DNA of 41,160 nucleotides from Bacteroidales bacterium (GTDB lineage: Bacteria > Bacteroidota > Bacteroidia > Bacteroidales > UBA932): the NCBI GenBank assembly GCA_017959005.1, contig JAGDBO010000021.1, forward strand, positions 1 through 41,160. The letters run 5' to 3'. This document shows positions 33,810 through 41,160 of this stretch, piece by piece. The first letter of the stretch is position 1. Every line of letters begins with the position of its first letter. A program made the position numbers and the translations under genes. Below the pieces are notes generated by a model. The model did no database searches. It was not told the DNA's origin and worked only from the letters and a program-made list of their open reading frames with translations.

Positions 33810-35294
33810 CTAGTCTGCACTTGCAAGGGAGTACATAAAGCCCTCCAAACCCTTTTGGATTTCACTCGTCTTGCAAGAGTAATTGTTTACAAGGATTGCA
33901 AATTTAATAAGTCCGTGTTTTGGACCTGCATAAACATAACCTGCGTAGGTCTTTACGCAGGAGAGAGAGCCGCTCTTTGCATGAACCCTTCCTGCAATCT
34001 CAGGATTAAAGTGCTTTGCCTTAAGCACGTTACGCAGTGTTCCAACTCCTGAGTAAGGGAAACTTGCAATATATTTCTCAAATACCGGCTGAGAGGCCAT
34101 CATAGTGTAGAAACGGCAGAAGAAGGCAGGAGAAAGGTAGTTCTCTCTGCTAAGTCCGCTGCCGTCATCCTGTGTGTAGCCCACCTTGTTAACTCCCAGG
34201 GAGTCAATAAGTTTAAGAGCAGCCTTAGTTGCGGCAGAATATGTACCCTCTCCAAACATCTTCTTACCCAGAGTCTTAAAGATGGTCTCCGCATAGAAGT
34301 TGTTTGAGATATGGTTAGTAACCTCTACAATCTTCCAAAGTTCCGGAGAAGTGGTCTGAACAATCTGGGTAAGAGGTTCCTCCTCTTTAACATCCTCAAC
34401 TGCATAGATTTCCGGATCTACAGAGATACCCTGTGAGATTAGGTAATCTCTGAATGCCAAACCGCAGGAGAGATAAGCAAACTTGTTTGAGATGGTAGAT
34501 CTGATTGTATCTATGTCCATTGGAACGGTGCCCTCAAACTTACCCACTCTGGCAAGGTCTGAAACAAAATACTCAGACCAGTCTCCGCTCTTTGCCGGAC
34601 CTGTAGTGAGGTTGTTAACATATCTGAAATCCGGAATGAACGGATAGGTCACGATAACCTTTGCAGGGTCACCTACGCTCTTTCCAGGAACAATCTTAAC
34701 GTTCTGAACATCCTCATGGAAAGGAAGTCCGCTAGGTGCAGAACCGTAGTCATATCCAATATTGCCCCAGGTCCAGGAGGATGGTATAACCTCTCTTGCA
34801 AGATAGCGGTCATCTACAATTACATTACCCTCCACTTTATTGATTCCCAAAGCCTTCATTGCAGCTGTCCAAACTCCGAATATGGAGTCTATCTTGTATG
34901 CAACGGGATCTTCAGAACCCAGAGTAGGATCACCGCCTCCAATTATGTAGAGGTTACCTCTCAAAAGCCCTCCGCTTATCTTTCCGCTGTAACTTAAAGT
35001 GGTTGTAAATCTGTAATCCTCACCAAGATATACAAGTCCCAAGCCTGTGGTAATTGTCTTCAGTGTTGAGGCTGTAAGAACGGGATGGGTTGAGTTCCAC
35101 TCCGCTATAGTCTTGCCATCCTTGTCAATTGCCTTAATGGCTGTAACGGCGTTTATAAAGTTAGGATTCTTCTTAAGTACCTGATCTATATAACCCTGTG
35201 GTGTATAGGCAGACTTATGCGCCTGTGACATAGCAACTGCGGCTGTAAGTGTAAAAGCGCAGACGAGTGATAAAATATTTACAATCCTCTTCAT
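33810..35294 (-). CDS. dacB: D-alanyl-D-alanine carboxypeptidase/endopeptidase (PBP4)
   Basis: The 494-residue protein has a signal peptide (about 1-24) and the PBP4-type motifs SxxK (STLK, S76/K79), SNN in THISNNFYAE, and KSG in HAKSGSLSCVKTYAGY. PBP4 enzymes cut stem-peptide cross-links in the periplasm. The length fits the family with its inserted domain. A TAAATTTG box at 35321 to 35314 (minus) with a TTG about 20 bases upstream supports an independent promoter. Confidence 0.93.
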   Translation of the reverse strand: MKRIVNILSLVCAFTLTAAVAMSQAHKSAYTPQGYIDQVLKKNPNFINAVTAIKAIDKDGKTIAEWNSTHPVLTASTLKTITTGLGLVYLGEDYRFTTTLSYSGKISGGLLRGNLYIIGGGDPTLGSEDPVAYKIDSIFGVWTAAMKALGINKVEGNVIVDDRYLAREVIPSSWTWGNIGYDYGSAPSGLPFHEDVQNVKIVPGKSVGDPAKVIVTYPFIPDFRYVNNLTTGPAKSGDWSEYFVSDLARVGKFEGTVPMDIDTIRSTISNKFAYLSCGLAFRDYLISQGISVDPEIYAVEDVKEEEPLTQIVQTTSPELWKIVEVTNHISNNFYAETIFKTLGKKMFGEGTYSAATKAALKLIDSLGVNKVGYTQDDGSGLSRENYLSPAFFCRFYTMMASQPVFEKYIASFPYSGVGTLRNVLKAKHFNPEIAGRVHAKSGSLSCVKTYAGYVYAGPKHGLIKFAILVNNYSCKTSEIQKGLEGFMYSLASAD

Positions 35295-35313
35295 ATTAGT
35301 TACAAATGAGTGT

Positions 35314-35344
35314 CAAATTTAACTCTAAACAATGAAAATAGCAA
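35314..35344 (-). promoter_or_regulatory. Promoter of dacB
   Basis: TAAATTTG reads 35321 to 35314 on the minus strand, 19 bases before the ATG at 35294. TTG at 35344 to 35342 lies 20 bases upstream, inside the end of the preceding membrane-protein gene. This fits the TTG-N(19-21)-TAnnTTTG pattern. Confidence 0.6.
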
Positions 35345-36251
35345 GTCTGGCCAAAACCAGGGCGCAAAGCAGCAGAATCATCTCCACCCTAAGCCATGGA
35401 CTCTTCCCGTACTGGCCAAAGAACTTTGCCAGAAGGATTCCGGCGGGTGCTGCCATCAGAATGGAGACAGGAGAGGAGTTTATTCCCGCATAGAGGAAAA
35501 ACAGCACTGCAGAGACTATTGCATAAATGCACTGAGTCTTTACAGCGTATGCCTCTGCTATACCGTATCTTCCAGACTTTGAATAGAGCAGAATTATAGC
35601 GTGCCCCAGAACTAAAGCTATCGTGACTATTAGAAATATCTCCGGAAATCCCCAGGAAAAATTGGAAGTGGAGATATAGGTCATATCCTGCGCCATCTTT
35701 TTGATAAAAGGATATATCTCTCCTGTTATGAGATATCTGACACCCAAAAGAAGTATGAAGGGTACTGCAAAACCACCCAGGCTCTTTAAGAGATTCCTGA
35801 CTGCGTCCTCTTCATTTGCCAAAAGGAGAAGAAAAAGAATAACCAGCGGGAAGAGCCAAAAGGTTGGTGCAAAGAACATTGCAGAGATGGCCATAAAAAA
35901 GAAGCAGGTAAAGTACTGCCTCTGCAGAAGTGAAAAGTGAGCCCACAAAAGAGTTATGGCTGAGACATATACTGCAGAGAAGGTGACAACCGTATGGTTT
36001 ACAAATAGTATGGCGGCGCAAAGAGCCATAGACGAGATTTTTATCCATCTGGATGACTCTAACACGGTACTTACCAGATAGGTGGAAAAGAGCAGTATTG
36101 CAGCCAGCAGCAGTCCCAGGAAGGTGCCGAGCCATCCGGTGTAGACGACAGGCTCATTCTCAGGTACAAAGAAGGCGGTTATGGCAAGAAACAGAGTCAC
36201 TACATAGAGTGCCGCTCTGGTAACGCTACCTATTCCCTCCCCCTTTTGCAT
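35325..36251 (-). CDS. Multi-pass membrane protein (DUF6427-like)
   Basis: The 308-residue protein consists almost entirely of hydrophobic helices (about 8-10) separated by short loops, with aromatic-rich segments near 90-145. This layout and its place just after purD resemble the DUF6427 family of Bacteroidota. Its function is unknown. It lies two bases after purD in the leftward group polysaccharide deacetylase, purD, this gene. Confidence 0.75.
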   Translation of the reverse strand: MQKGEGIGSVTRAALYVVTLFLAITAFFVPENEPVVYTGWLGTFLGLLLAAILLFSTYLVSTVLESSRWIKISSMALCAAILFVNHTVVTFSAVYVSAITLLWAHFSLLQRQYFTCFFFMAISAMFFAPTFWLFPLVILFLLLLANEEDAVRNLLKSLGGFAVPFILLLGVRYLITGEIYPFIKKMAQDMTYISTSNFSWGFPEIFLIVTIALVLGHAIILLYSKSGRYGIAEAYAVKTQCIYAIVSAVLFFLYAGINSSPVSILMAAPAGILLAKFFGQYGKSPWLRVEMILLLCALVLARLAIFIV

Positions 36252-36253
36252 CT

Positions 36254-37588
36254 CTAACTCTCTTTAATATAACGGATTATATCCAACCCAATATCTTTTC
36301 TGAAGTTCTTTCCCTCAAACGAGATCTTCTCCACCTTATCATAAGCGGCCTGCCTACCATCTTCAATCTTCTGAATATCAGACTCTGAGAGATAGCTGCC
36401 GTTTGCCGTTACAGCAAAGACTCTACCGCCGGAGGTAACAAGTTCTCCCTCCCCGTTTATAGAAGTTCCGCTGTGGAATATCATAACCTTACCGCTGAAA
36501 GTATTCTCCCTAATAAGTATGTCACCGCTGATTTTCATACCCTTACGGTAACTTTCAGGATAGCCGCCGGAGACGCATACAACCGTGAGGGCATTCTCCT
36601 CAGAAATCTCTATTGTCTCATTCTTAAGTTCTCCCTTTGCACAGGCAACCAAATGGGAGAGAAAATCCGAGTCTATTCTTGTCATAACAGCCTCTGTCTC
36701 AGGATCTCCCATTCTTACGTTGTACTCAATTACGTAAGGGTCTCCGCCACAGTTCATGAGGCCCAGGAAAATAAATCCTTTGTAGTCAATTCCCTCATTC
36801 TGAAGTCCTTTAAGGGTTGGTTCAATAATTCTGCTTCTGACCTTGCCCATAAACTCCTCCGTCACAAAAGGAACAGGTGAAACCGCTCCCATTCCTCCCG
36901 TGTTAAGTCCGGTATCTCCGTCACCTATTCTCTTATAATCCTTAGCCTCAGGGAGTACCAGGTAATCTTTGCCGTCCGTAAGAACAAATACGGATACCTC
37001 TATTCCCTTTAGGAACTGCTCTATAACCACTCTGCTTGAGGCACTTCCGAACTTTCCGGAAAGCATGCTGCGGAGCTCCTCTTTTGCCTTTTCTATCTCA
37101 TTTGGAATCACTACTCCCTTACCTGCTGCAAGGCCGTCTGCCTTAAGCACATACGGAGCCTTCAAAGACTCCAGGAATCTATCCGCTTCCGCGATGGTTT
37201 CACTGCTGAAAGATTTAAATGCTGCAGTCGGAATGGAGTATTTTTGCATAAACTCCTTAGCAAACTCCTTGCTTCCCTCCAGGCGGGCACCCTCTTTTCC
37301 CGGGCCCACAAAGAGAACCCGTTTCAGCTCTTCATCTGCCTCAAAATAATCTCTAAGTCCCAGAACCAAAGGCTCTTCCGGCCCAACCACAACTATCTCT
37401 ATATGGTTATTTACAACTGCCTCCTTAACTGCAGAAAAATCCTTAGGGCTTCCGCTTATCAGTGTTGAAATCTGACCGCATCCCGGATTTCCGGGCATAA
37501 CAAACAGGTTAGTGCAGAGGGGGCTTTGCCTTATTTTCCAAGCAATTGCATGCTCTCTGCCTCCGCTTCCAAGTACGAGTACATTCAT
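36254..37588 (-). CDS. purD: Phosphoribosylamine-glycine ligase (GAR synthetase)
   Basis: The 444-residue ATP-grasp protein has the PurD motifs VLVLGSGGREHAIAWKI, VGPEEPLVLGL, APYVLKADGLAAGKGVVI and NVRMGDPETEAVM. It makes GAR in purine synthesis. The enzyme is in the same orientation as, but 7 kb apart from, purM. Length is near the family norm, with a slightly long C-terminal part. Confidence 0.95.
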   Translation of the reverse strand: MNVLVLGSGGREHAIAWKIRQSPLCTNLFVMPGNPGCGQISTLISGSPKDFSAVKEAVVNNHIEIVVVGPEEPLVLGLRDYFEADEELKRVLFVGPGKEGARLEGSKEFAKEFMQKYSIPTAAFKSFSSETIAEADRFLESLKAPYVLKADGLAAGKGVVIPNEIEKAKEELRSMLSGKFGSASSRVVIEQFLKGIEVSVFVLTDGKDYLVLPEAKDYKRIGDGDTGLNTGGMGAVSPVPFVTEEFMGKVRSRIIEPTLKGLQNEGIDYKGFIFLGLMNCGGDPYVIEYNVRMGDPETEAVMTRIDSDFLSHLVACAKGELKNETIEISEENALTVVCVSGGYPESYRKGMKISGDILIRENTFSGKVMIFHSGTSINGEGELVTSGGRVFAVTANGSYLSESDIQKIEDGRQAAYDKVEKISFEGKNFRKDIGLDIIRYIKES

Positions 37589-37598
37589 ATTTTACGGG

Positions 37599-38210
37599 TT
37601 ACAATTCTATTTTTTGACTATGAAGTCCCTTATCCTTAATTGCCTGAAGCACAGCCGGAAGTGCCTCCCAAAGGTTGCGTGCGCACTTTATGGAGTCATG
37701 GAAGGCAATTATCGCACCGCTCTCCAGGTATGGAACTACCTGATTCACACACTCTTTGCTCTTTATGTGACGGCTGTAGTCCTTGCTTATTATTGTCCAG
37801 AGAATCATTTTGTACCTCTCTGCAAGAACTCTGGCCTGATTAGGTCCGATGCGGGCGTAAGGGGGACGGAAAAGATTTGAGTGAATAAGATCTGAGGCAA
37901 TGTCAATGTCACGCACATAGTCTCCTGTCTTTACGCCCCACCCCTTTACGTGGCTATATGAGTGATTACCAACGGCATGTCCCCTTCTTTTAATCTCTTC
38001 AAAGAGTTCCGGGAAGAGTTCTACGTTCTTACCTATGCAGAAGAAGGTAGCCTTTGCGTCAAATTTATCCAGCTGATCCAACACCCATGGAGTCACCTCC
38101 GGACGAGGACCGTCATCAAAAGTGAGATAGACCTCGTTTCTCTCGTTTGGAAGGCTCCAAATGAAGGAGGGAAACATTCTTTTGATAAATTTTGGAGGGT
38201 TAATCTTCAT
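37599..38210 (-). CDS. Polysaccharide deacetylase (NodB-type)
   Basis: The 203-residue protein has the NodB motifs: YLTFDDGPRPEV (catalytic Asp pair), HAVGNHSYSH (metal histidines), FRPPYARIG and a late IIAFHDS. There is no clear signal peptide after the chosen start; a 7-residue longer form from 38231 is possible. It likely de-N-acetylates an envelope glycan, substrate unknown. It is divergent from the DUF4296 operon and followed by purD after ten bases. Confidence 0.9.
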   Translation of the reverse strand: MKINPPKFIKRMFPSFIWSLPNERNEVYLTFDDGPRPEVTPWVLDQLDKFDAKATFFCIGKNVELFPELFEEIKRRGHAVGNHSYSHVKGWGVKTGDYVRDIDIASDLIHSNLFRPPYARIGPNQARVLAERYKMILWTIISKDYSRHIKSKECVNQVVPYLESGAIIAFHDSIKCARNLWEALPAVLQAIKDKGLHSQKIEL

Positions 38211-38253
38211 GGCCTCAGTGTTGGTCTGCAAAAGTAATAAATTAAGTTCAGCT

Positions 38254-38284
38254 TTTGTTAAAGAAGATTATTAGATTAAATTTG
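38254..38284 (+). promoter_or_regulatory. Strong Bacteroidota-type promoter of the DUF4296 operon
   Basis: TTTG (38254-38257), a 19-base spacer and TAAATTTG (38277-38284) match both elements of the Bacteroidota consensus at ideal spacing. The ATG at 38290 follows after only five bases, so the transcript is probably leaderless or nearly so. Confidence 0.82.
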
Positions 38285-38289
38285 TAGTG

Positions 38290-38961
38290 ATGAAAAGATT
38301 TGTTAGAACGGTTGTCTGTCTGCTGTTGTGCTTATCCGCCATTCTATCTCTCTCCGGCTGCAATAAAAGAGGCATCCTGAGTAAGAACAAGGTGGCGCAC
38401 ATTATGGGAGATTTGTATGTATGTGACCAATATGCAAAGAGTTACGCAGAGGTGAACCTTGCTGCAGACTCTATTCTTCTCTATCAGCATATCTTTGAAA
38501 AATACAATACTACCCTGGAGCAGTACCAAAAATCTATAAGTTACTATCTTCCGGATAAAAAGGCATATTCCGCCATATTGAAGAAGGCGGTGGATTACAC
38601 CAAGGGAGAGGCAAACCGCCTCAGAAATGAGAAGGTAAAGCCGGGGTTCCGCGTAAAGATACCGTTCAAGGCCTCCATCGAGGAGAATAAGATAGAAGAT
38701 AAGTGGTGGGAGAGAAAGCTGGACGGCGCCGGAATAGAGAGTAGATCCTTCCATGAGTCCATTAAGGAGATCTGGCGCAATGCTGAGAGAGAGAGGATGC
38801 ACCTTAAAGAGCTGAAAAAGAAGGAAGATGAGATGACACCTCAACAAAGGGCAGAAAAAAGGAAGATTGAAGAGAGAGCCGCTAAGGTAAGAGAACGCTT
38901 CAGAAAAGATATGCAAGATGACGGAAGCGTCAACCTCAATAAGGACATACCGGAAGAATAA
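38290..38961 (+). CDS. DUF4296 lipoprotein
   Basis: The 223-residue protein has a lipoprotein signal (lipobox LSGC) and then a DUF4296 domain (about 30-115): VAHIMGDLYVCDQYAK, a stretch with HIFEKYNTTLEQYQKS and YLPDKKAYSAIL. The C-terminal 70 residues are highly charged and helical, with a probable coiled coil. A GTG at 38287 is in frame but the ATG at 38290 is preferred. Its role is unknown. It overlaps the amidohydrolase start by one base (TAATG). Confidence 0.87.
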   Translation: MKRFVRTVVCLLLCLSAILSLSGCNKRGILSKNKVAHIMGDLYVCDQYAKSYAEVNLAADSILLYQHIFEKYNTTLEQYQKSISYYLPDKKAYSAILKKAVDYTKGEANRLRNEKVKPGFRVKIPFKASIEENKIEDKWWERKLDGAGIESRSFHESIKEIWRNAERERMHLKELKKKEDEMTPQQRAEKRKIEERAAKVRERFRKDMQDDGSVNLNKDIPEE

Positions 38962-40202
38962 TGAAAAAGATAGCTGCAGACTTTGCAATAACCCTCAACA
39001 ATGAGTATGGTTTTCTGAAACCTCTCAAAAGTCCGTTGATTACGGTGGATGAAGAGGGTAAGATTCTGGAGATCAGACAATACAGTGAGGATGAACTCAA
39101 CTCTTCAGATATAGAGTATCACCATGGTATTCTTATCCCCGGTTTTGTAAACGCCCACTGCCACATAGAACTTTCTCACCTATGCGGAGTTTTCAAAGAG
39201 GGAACCGGTATGAGCGGCTTTATCAATCAGATAAACGAACTCCGTGAGAGCGTAGATGAGAAGGGAAGAATGAAAGCTATGGAGAGAGAGTTTGAAAACC
39301 TCTCAAGGGCGGGTGTTGTAGCAGTCTCAGACATAAGCAACTGCACGGAGAGTTTTCCTCTAAAGAAGAAGTATCTTACTCTGAAACATACAGATGAGAA
39401 TAAGTTGTTTCCAGTTTACTACAGAACCTTTGTAGAACTCTTCGGAACAGAGCCGGAGGATGCAAAGAAGACTCTGGACTATGGCCAAAAGATTGCAGAT
39501 GAGGCAGTTGCTATGGGACTGGATGCCGCAGTTACTCCTCACTCCGTCTACACCATGAGTCCTAAACTTCTGGAAATCACCGCAGAGAGAGGACTTAAGA
39601 GCGGCTATATCTCCTTCCATTCACAGGAGAGTATGGAAGAGGATCAGATGATACGCACAGGAAGCGGCGCATTGTCAGATAATTACAAAGGACGTAACCT
39701 TTCAACTCCGCCTGTTACCGGCACTTCATCTCTGGAGTATTTTATAGAGAGACTTCTCACATTTGCAAAACCTAAGATTGAGGGGAAGATCAACCTTGTG
39801 CATAACGTTACGTTAGACCGCCTGAGTATTGAGAAGGTCAACGCCAATCTGCAGGAGCCTTTCTTTACGGTTTGTCCTCTCTCCAATATCTTTATCCACA
39901 GAGAATTGCCGCCGCTTAACAGAATGAGGCTCTATAACCTTACAATCTGTCTTGGAACAGATTCACTCTCCTCCAACCACCTGCTCAATATGGTTTCAGA
40001 GATGAAATGCATTCAAGATAACTTCCCGTATATACACCTAAGTGAGATTCTTACCTGGGCCTGCCTGAACGGAGCAAAGGCATTGGGATTAGATGACAAG
40101 TGTGGTTCACTCACAGTTGGAAAGAAGCCGGGAGTTGTGCTTTTGGAGAATGTCAAAGATTTCAAACTCACTGAGTTAAGTAAATCTCAAAGATTGGCGT
40201 AA
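38961..40202 (+). CDS. Amidohydrolase family protein (SsnA/chlorohydrolase-like)
   Basis: The 413-residue TIM-barrel hydrolase has the metal motif NAHCHIELSH, a central PHSVYTMSP (His), FHSQESMEED (His and Glu) and the late Asp in CLGTDSLSSN. These match the deaminase-like branch of the amidohydrolase superfamily (SsnA, chlorohydrolase, aminofutalosine deaminase types). The substrate cannot be fixed. It is translationally coupled to the DUF4296 gene and followed after two bases by the radical SAM gene. Confidence 0.88.
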   Translation: MKKIAADFAITLNNEYGFLKPLKSPLITVDEEGKILEIRQYSEDELNSSDIEYHHGILIPGFVNAHCHIELSHLCGVFKEGTGMSGFINQINELRESVDEKGRMKAMEREFENLSRAGVVAVSDISNCTESFPLKKKYLTLKHTDENKLFPVYYRTFVELFGTEPEDAKKTLDYGQKIADEAVAMGLDAAVTPHSVYTMSPKLLEITAERGLKSGYISFHSQESMEEDQMIRTGSGALSDNYKGRNLSTPPVTGTSSLEYFIERLLTFAKPKIEGKINLVHNVTLDRLSIEKVNANLQEPFFTVCPLSNIFIHRELPPLNRMRLYNLTICLGTDSLSSNHLLNMVSEMKCIQDNFPYIHLSEILTWACLNGAKALGLDDKCGSLTVGKKPGVVLLENVKDFKLTELSKSQRLA

Positions 40203-40204
40203 TT

Positions 40205-41023
40205 ATGTCTACACATCTTTTTGAAACTATAATTGTAGGCCCTATCCACAGCAGAAGATTGGGTACATCTCTTGGAATTAATCTGCTGCCGCGCAGAGGA
40301 AAGATCTGCAGTTTTGACTGCATATATTGCGAGTGCGGCTGGAACAAAGAGCATAAGACGGATAAACAAATTCCTACGGAAAAAGATATAAGAGAGCAAC
40401 TTACAAAGAGGGCGCAGGAGCTGGTTAAGGAGGGAGTCAAGGTAGATTCAATCACCTTCTCCGGAAACGGAGAACCCACCCTCCATCCGGAGTTCCCACA
40501 GATTATAGATACCGTAATAAAGATCAGAAACGAGTATCTCCCTACTGCAAAAATTTCAGTTCTCACCAACTCCTCCATGCTCTGGAAAGAGGGTGTAAGA
40601 GAGGCTCTTATGAAGATAGACAACCCTATCCTCAAGATAGATTCCACCATAGAACACTTTGTAAGGTGCATCAACCGTCCTAACGAGAGATACTCTTTGA
40701 GTGAGACTATTGAGAGCCTTAAAAAGGTCAACGGCAACTTCATACTGCAGACAATGTTCCTTAAAGGACAAGCAGAAGATCCTCTTACAGGAGAGACGGT
40801 AGATCTGGATTGCACTGATAAAAAGCACGTTGCAGGCTGGATAGAGTTGGTACGTACCCTAAAGCCAAGGCAGATTATGATGTACACCTTAGACAGGGAT
40901 ACACCTCTGCAGGGACTTAAGAAGGTTACTGTTGAAGAGATGAAAGAGATTGCCCAACCGCTTTTAAAAGAGGGCTTTAAGATAACAGTAAACGGCACTC
41001 CGTTCCCAAAAGAACGGGAGTAG
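40205..41023 (+). CDS. Radical SAM protein (COG0731-like)
   Basis: The 272-residue protein has the CSFDCIYCEC motif (CxxxCxxC) near residue 36, the SRRLGTSLGIN segment before it, and GNGEPTLHPEF, as in the small radical SAM proteins related to the wybutosine-synthesis type (COG0731). The reaction is not known. A hairpin (40997-41005/41012-41021) covers its last codons and stop. The convergent antisense frame 40168-41028 is a shadow. Confidence 0.85.
   Translation: MSTHLFETIIVGPIHSRRLGTSLGINLLPRRGKICSFDCIYCECGWNKEHKTDKQIPTEKDIREQLTKRAQELVKEGVKVDSITFSGNGEPTLHPEFPQIIDTVIKIRNEYLPTAKISVLTNSSMLWKEGVREALMKIDNPILKIDSTIEHFVRCINRPNERYSLSETIESLKKVNGNFILQTMFLKGQAEDPLTGETVDLDCTDKKHVAGWIELVRTLKPRQIMMYTLDRDTPLQGLKKVTVEEMKEIAQPLLKEGFKITVNGTPFPKERE
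40997..41021 (+). other. Hairpin over the stop codon of the radical SAM gene
   Basis: actccgttc (40997-41005) pairs with gaacgggagt (41012-41021) apart from one bulged G, with a six-base loop. No T run follows, so it is not a standard terminator; the palindromic repeats begin just after it. Confidence 0.5.
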
Positions 41024-41028
41024 CCCAT

Positions 41029-41140
41029 ACACTTTGCCTACCAAAACGTGCAAGGTGTCCCGTTTTTGACACCACCATGCACACTTTGCCTACCAAAACG
41101 TGCAAGGTGTCCCACTTTCAGCACCACCTTACACACTTAG
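41029..41140 (+). repeat. 52-bp tandem palindromic repeats
   Basis: Unit 1 is 41029-41080 and unit 2 is 41081-41132, about 45 of 52 bases identical (the first 33 are identical). A third copy begins at 41133 and diverges after acactt. Each unit contains acactttgc ... gcaaggtgt (9-bp stem with one G-T pair) and unit 1 also ggtgtc ... gacacc. The array may continue beyond the window. Confidence 0.88.
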
Positions 41141-41160
41141 AGAAGAAAGAGAAGAAAGAG
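41139..41160 (+). repeat. Short 9-bp microsatellite-like run
   Basis: agagaagaa occurs in tandem just over twice up to the end of the window. The purine-only strand may continue outside. Confidence 0.7.

Noticed and set aside
38344-38988. 214-codon open frame antisense to the DUF4296 gene
   Set aside because: It has low-complexity Leu/Ser content caused by the antisense of a Lys/Glu-rich gene and no recognisable domain.
40168-41028. 286-codon open frame antisense to the radical SAM gene
   Set aside because: It is the mirror of a well-supported gene, with no family motif or sensible start.
41029-41160. CRISPR array
   Set aside because: The 52-bp units are tandem and directly adjacent with no unique spacers, and no cas gene is in the window.

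Overview
The window looks like a chromosomal segment of a Bacteroidales bacterium (phylum Bacteroidota). The support is: a type III glutamine synthetase, a DUF3276/PUR-family protein, DUF3667, DUF4296, DUF5606 and DUF6427-type proteins, a long NusB followed by yajC, a YbbR protein and coaE, many lipoproteins, a BspA-type surface-protein remnant, and promoters of the Bacteroidota form (TAnnTTTG, sometimes with TTTG about 19 bases upstream) in place of strong Shine-Dalgarno sites. I cannot name the genus.

Layout. 1-160 is the 3' end of a tmRNA gene with a terminator that reuses its acceptor strand. 226-9309 holds an envelope-related set: apolipoprotein N-acyltransferase, a LysE-type exporter, two DUF3667 paralogues in opposite orientation, two small secreted proteins, a beta-barrel protein, a rhodanese/metallo-beta-lactamase lipoprotein, a metallophosphoesterase and a DNPH1-like nucleotide hydrolase. 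9349-11990 is the accessory part: a HepT toxin with a fused MntA-type antitoxin, a stand-alone PBECR (barnase/colicin E5-like) nuclease gene bracketed by direct and inverted repeats, a small orphan gene and the broken C-terminal end of a BspA-type protein. 11994-24337 is mostly housekeeping: a lipoprotein form of peptide deformylase, endonuclease IV, GlnRS, YicC, a lipoprotein, then a long leftward run nusB-yajC-ybbR-coaE-terB/dnaJ-DUF5606-rimO-fabG-yitT. 24428-31818 has the PUR protein, tRNA-Cys, RlmI-like methyltransferase, an RNase D-like exonuclease, a Glu/Asp racemase-like lipoprotein split by a frameshift in a short (TC)n tract, purM and glnN. 31885-41023 has a lipoprotein, an aminotransferase, PBP4, a membrane protein, purD, a polysaccharide deacetylase, and a rightward operon of a DUF4296 lipoprotein, an amidohydrolase and a radical SAM protein. 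The window ends in 52-bp tandem palindromic repeats.

The items I consider most worth following are: the AbiEi-like/MntA fusion antitoxin with its HepT partner beside a repeat-bracketed PBECR nuclease; the dinucleotide-repeat frameshift that separates the two catalytic cysteines of the racemase-like lipoprotein; the exported (lipoprotein) peptide deformylase; near-leaderless promoters; and the repeat array at the right edge. Every function here is read from motifs by eye. No database search was run.
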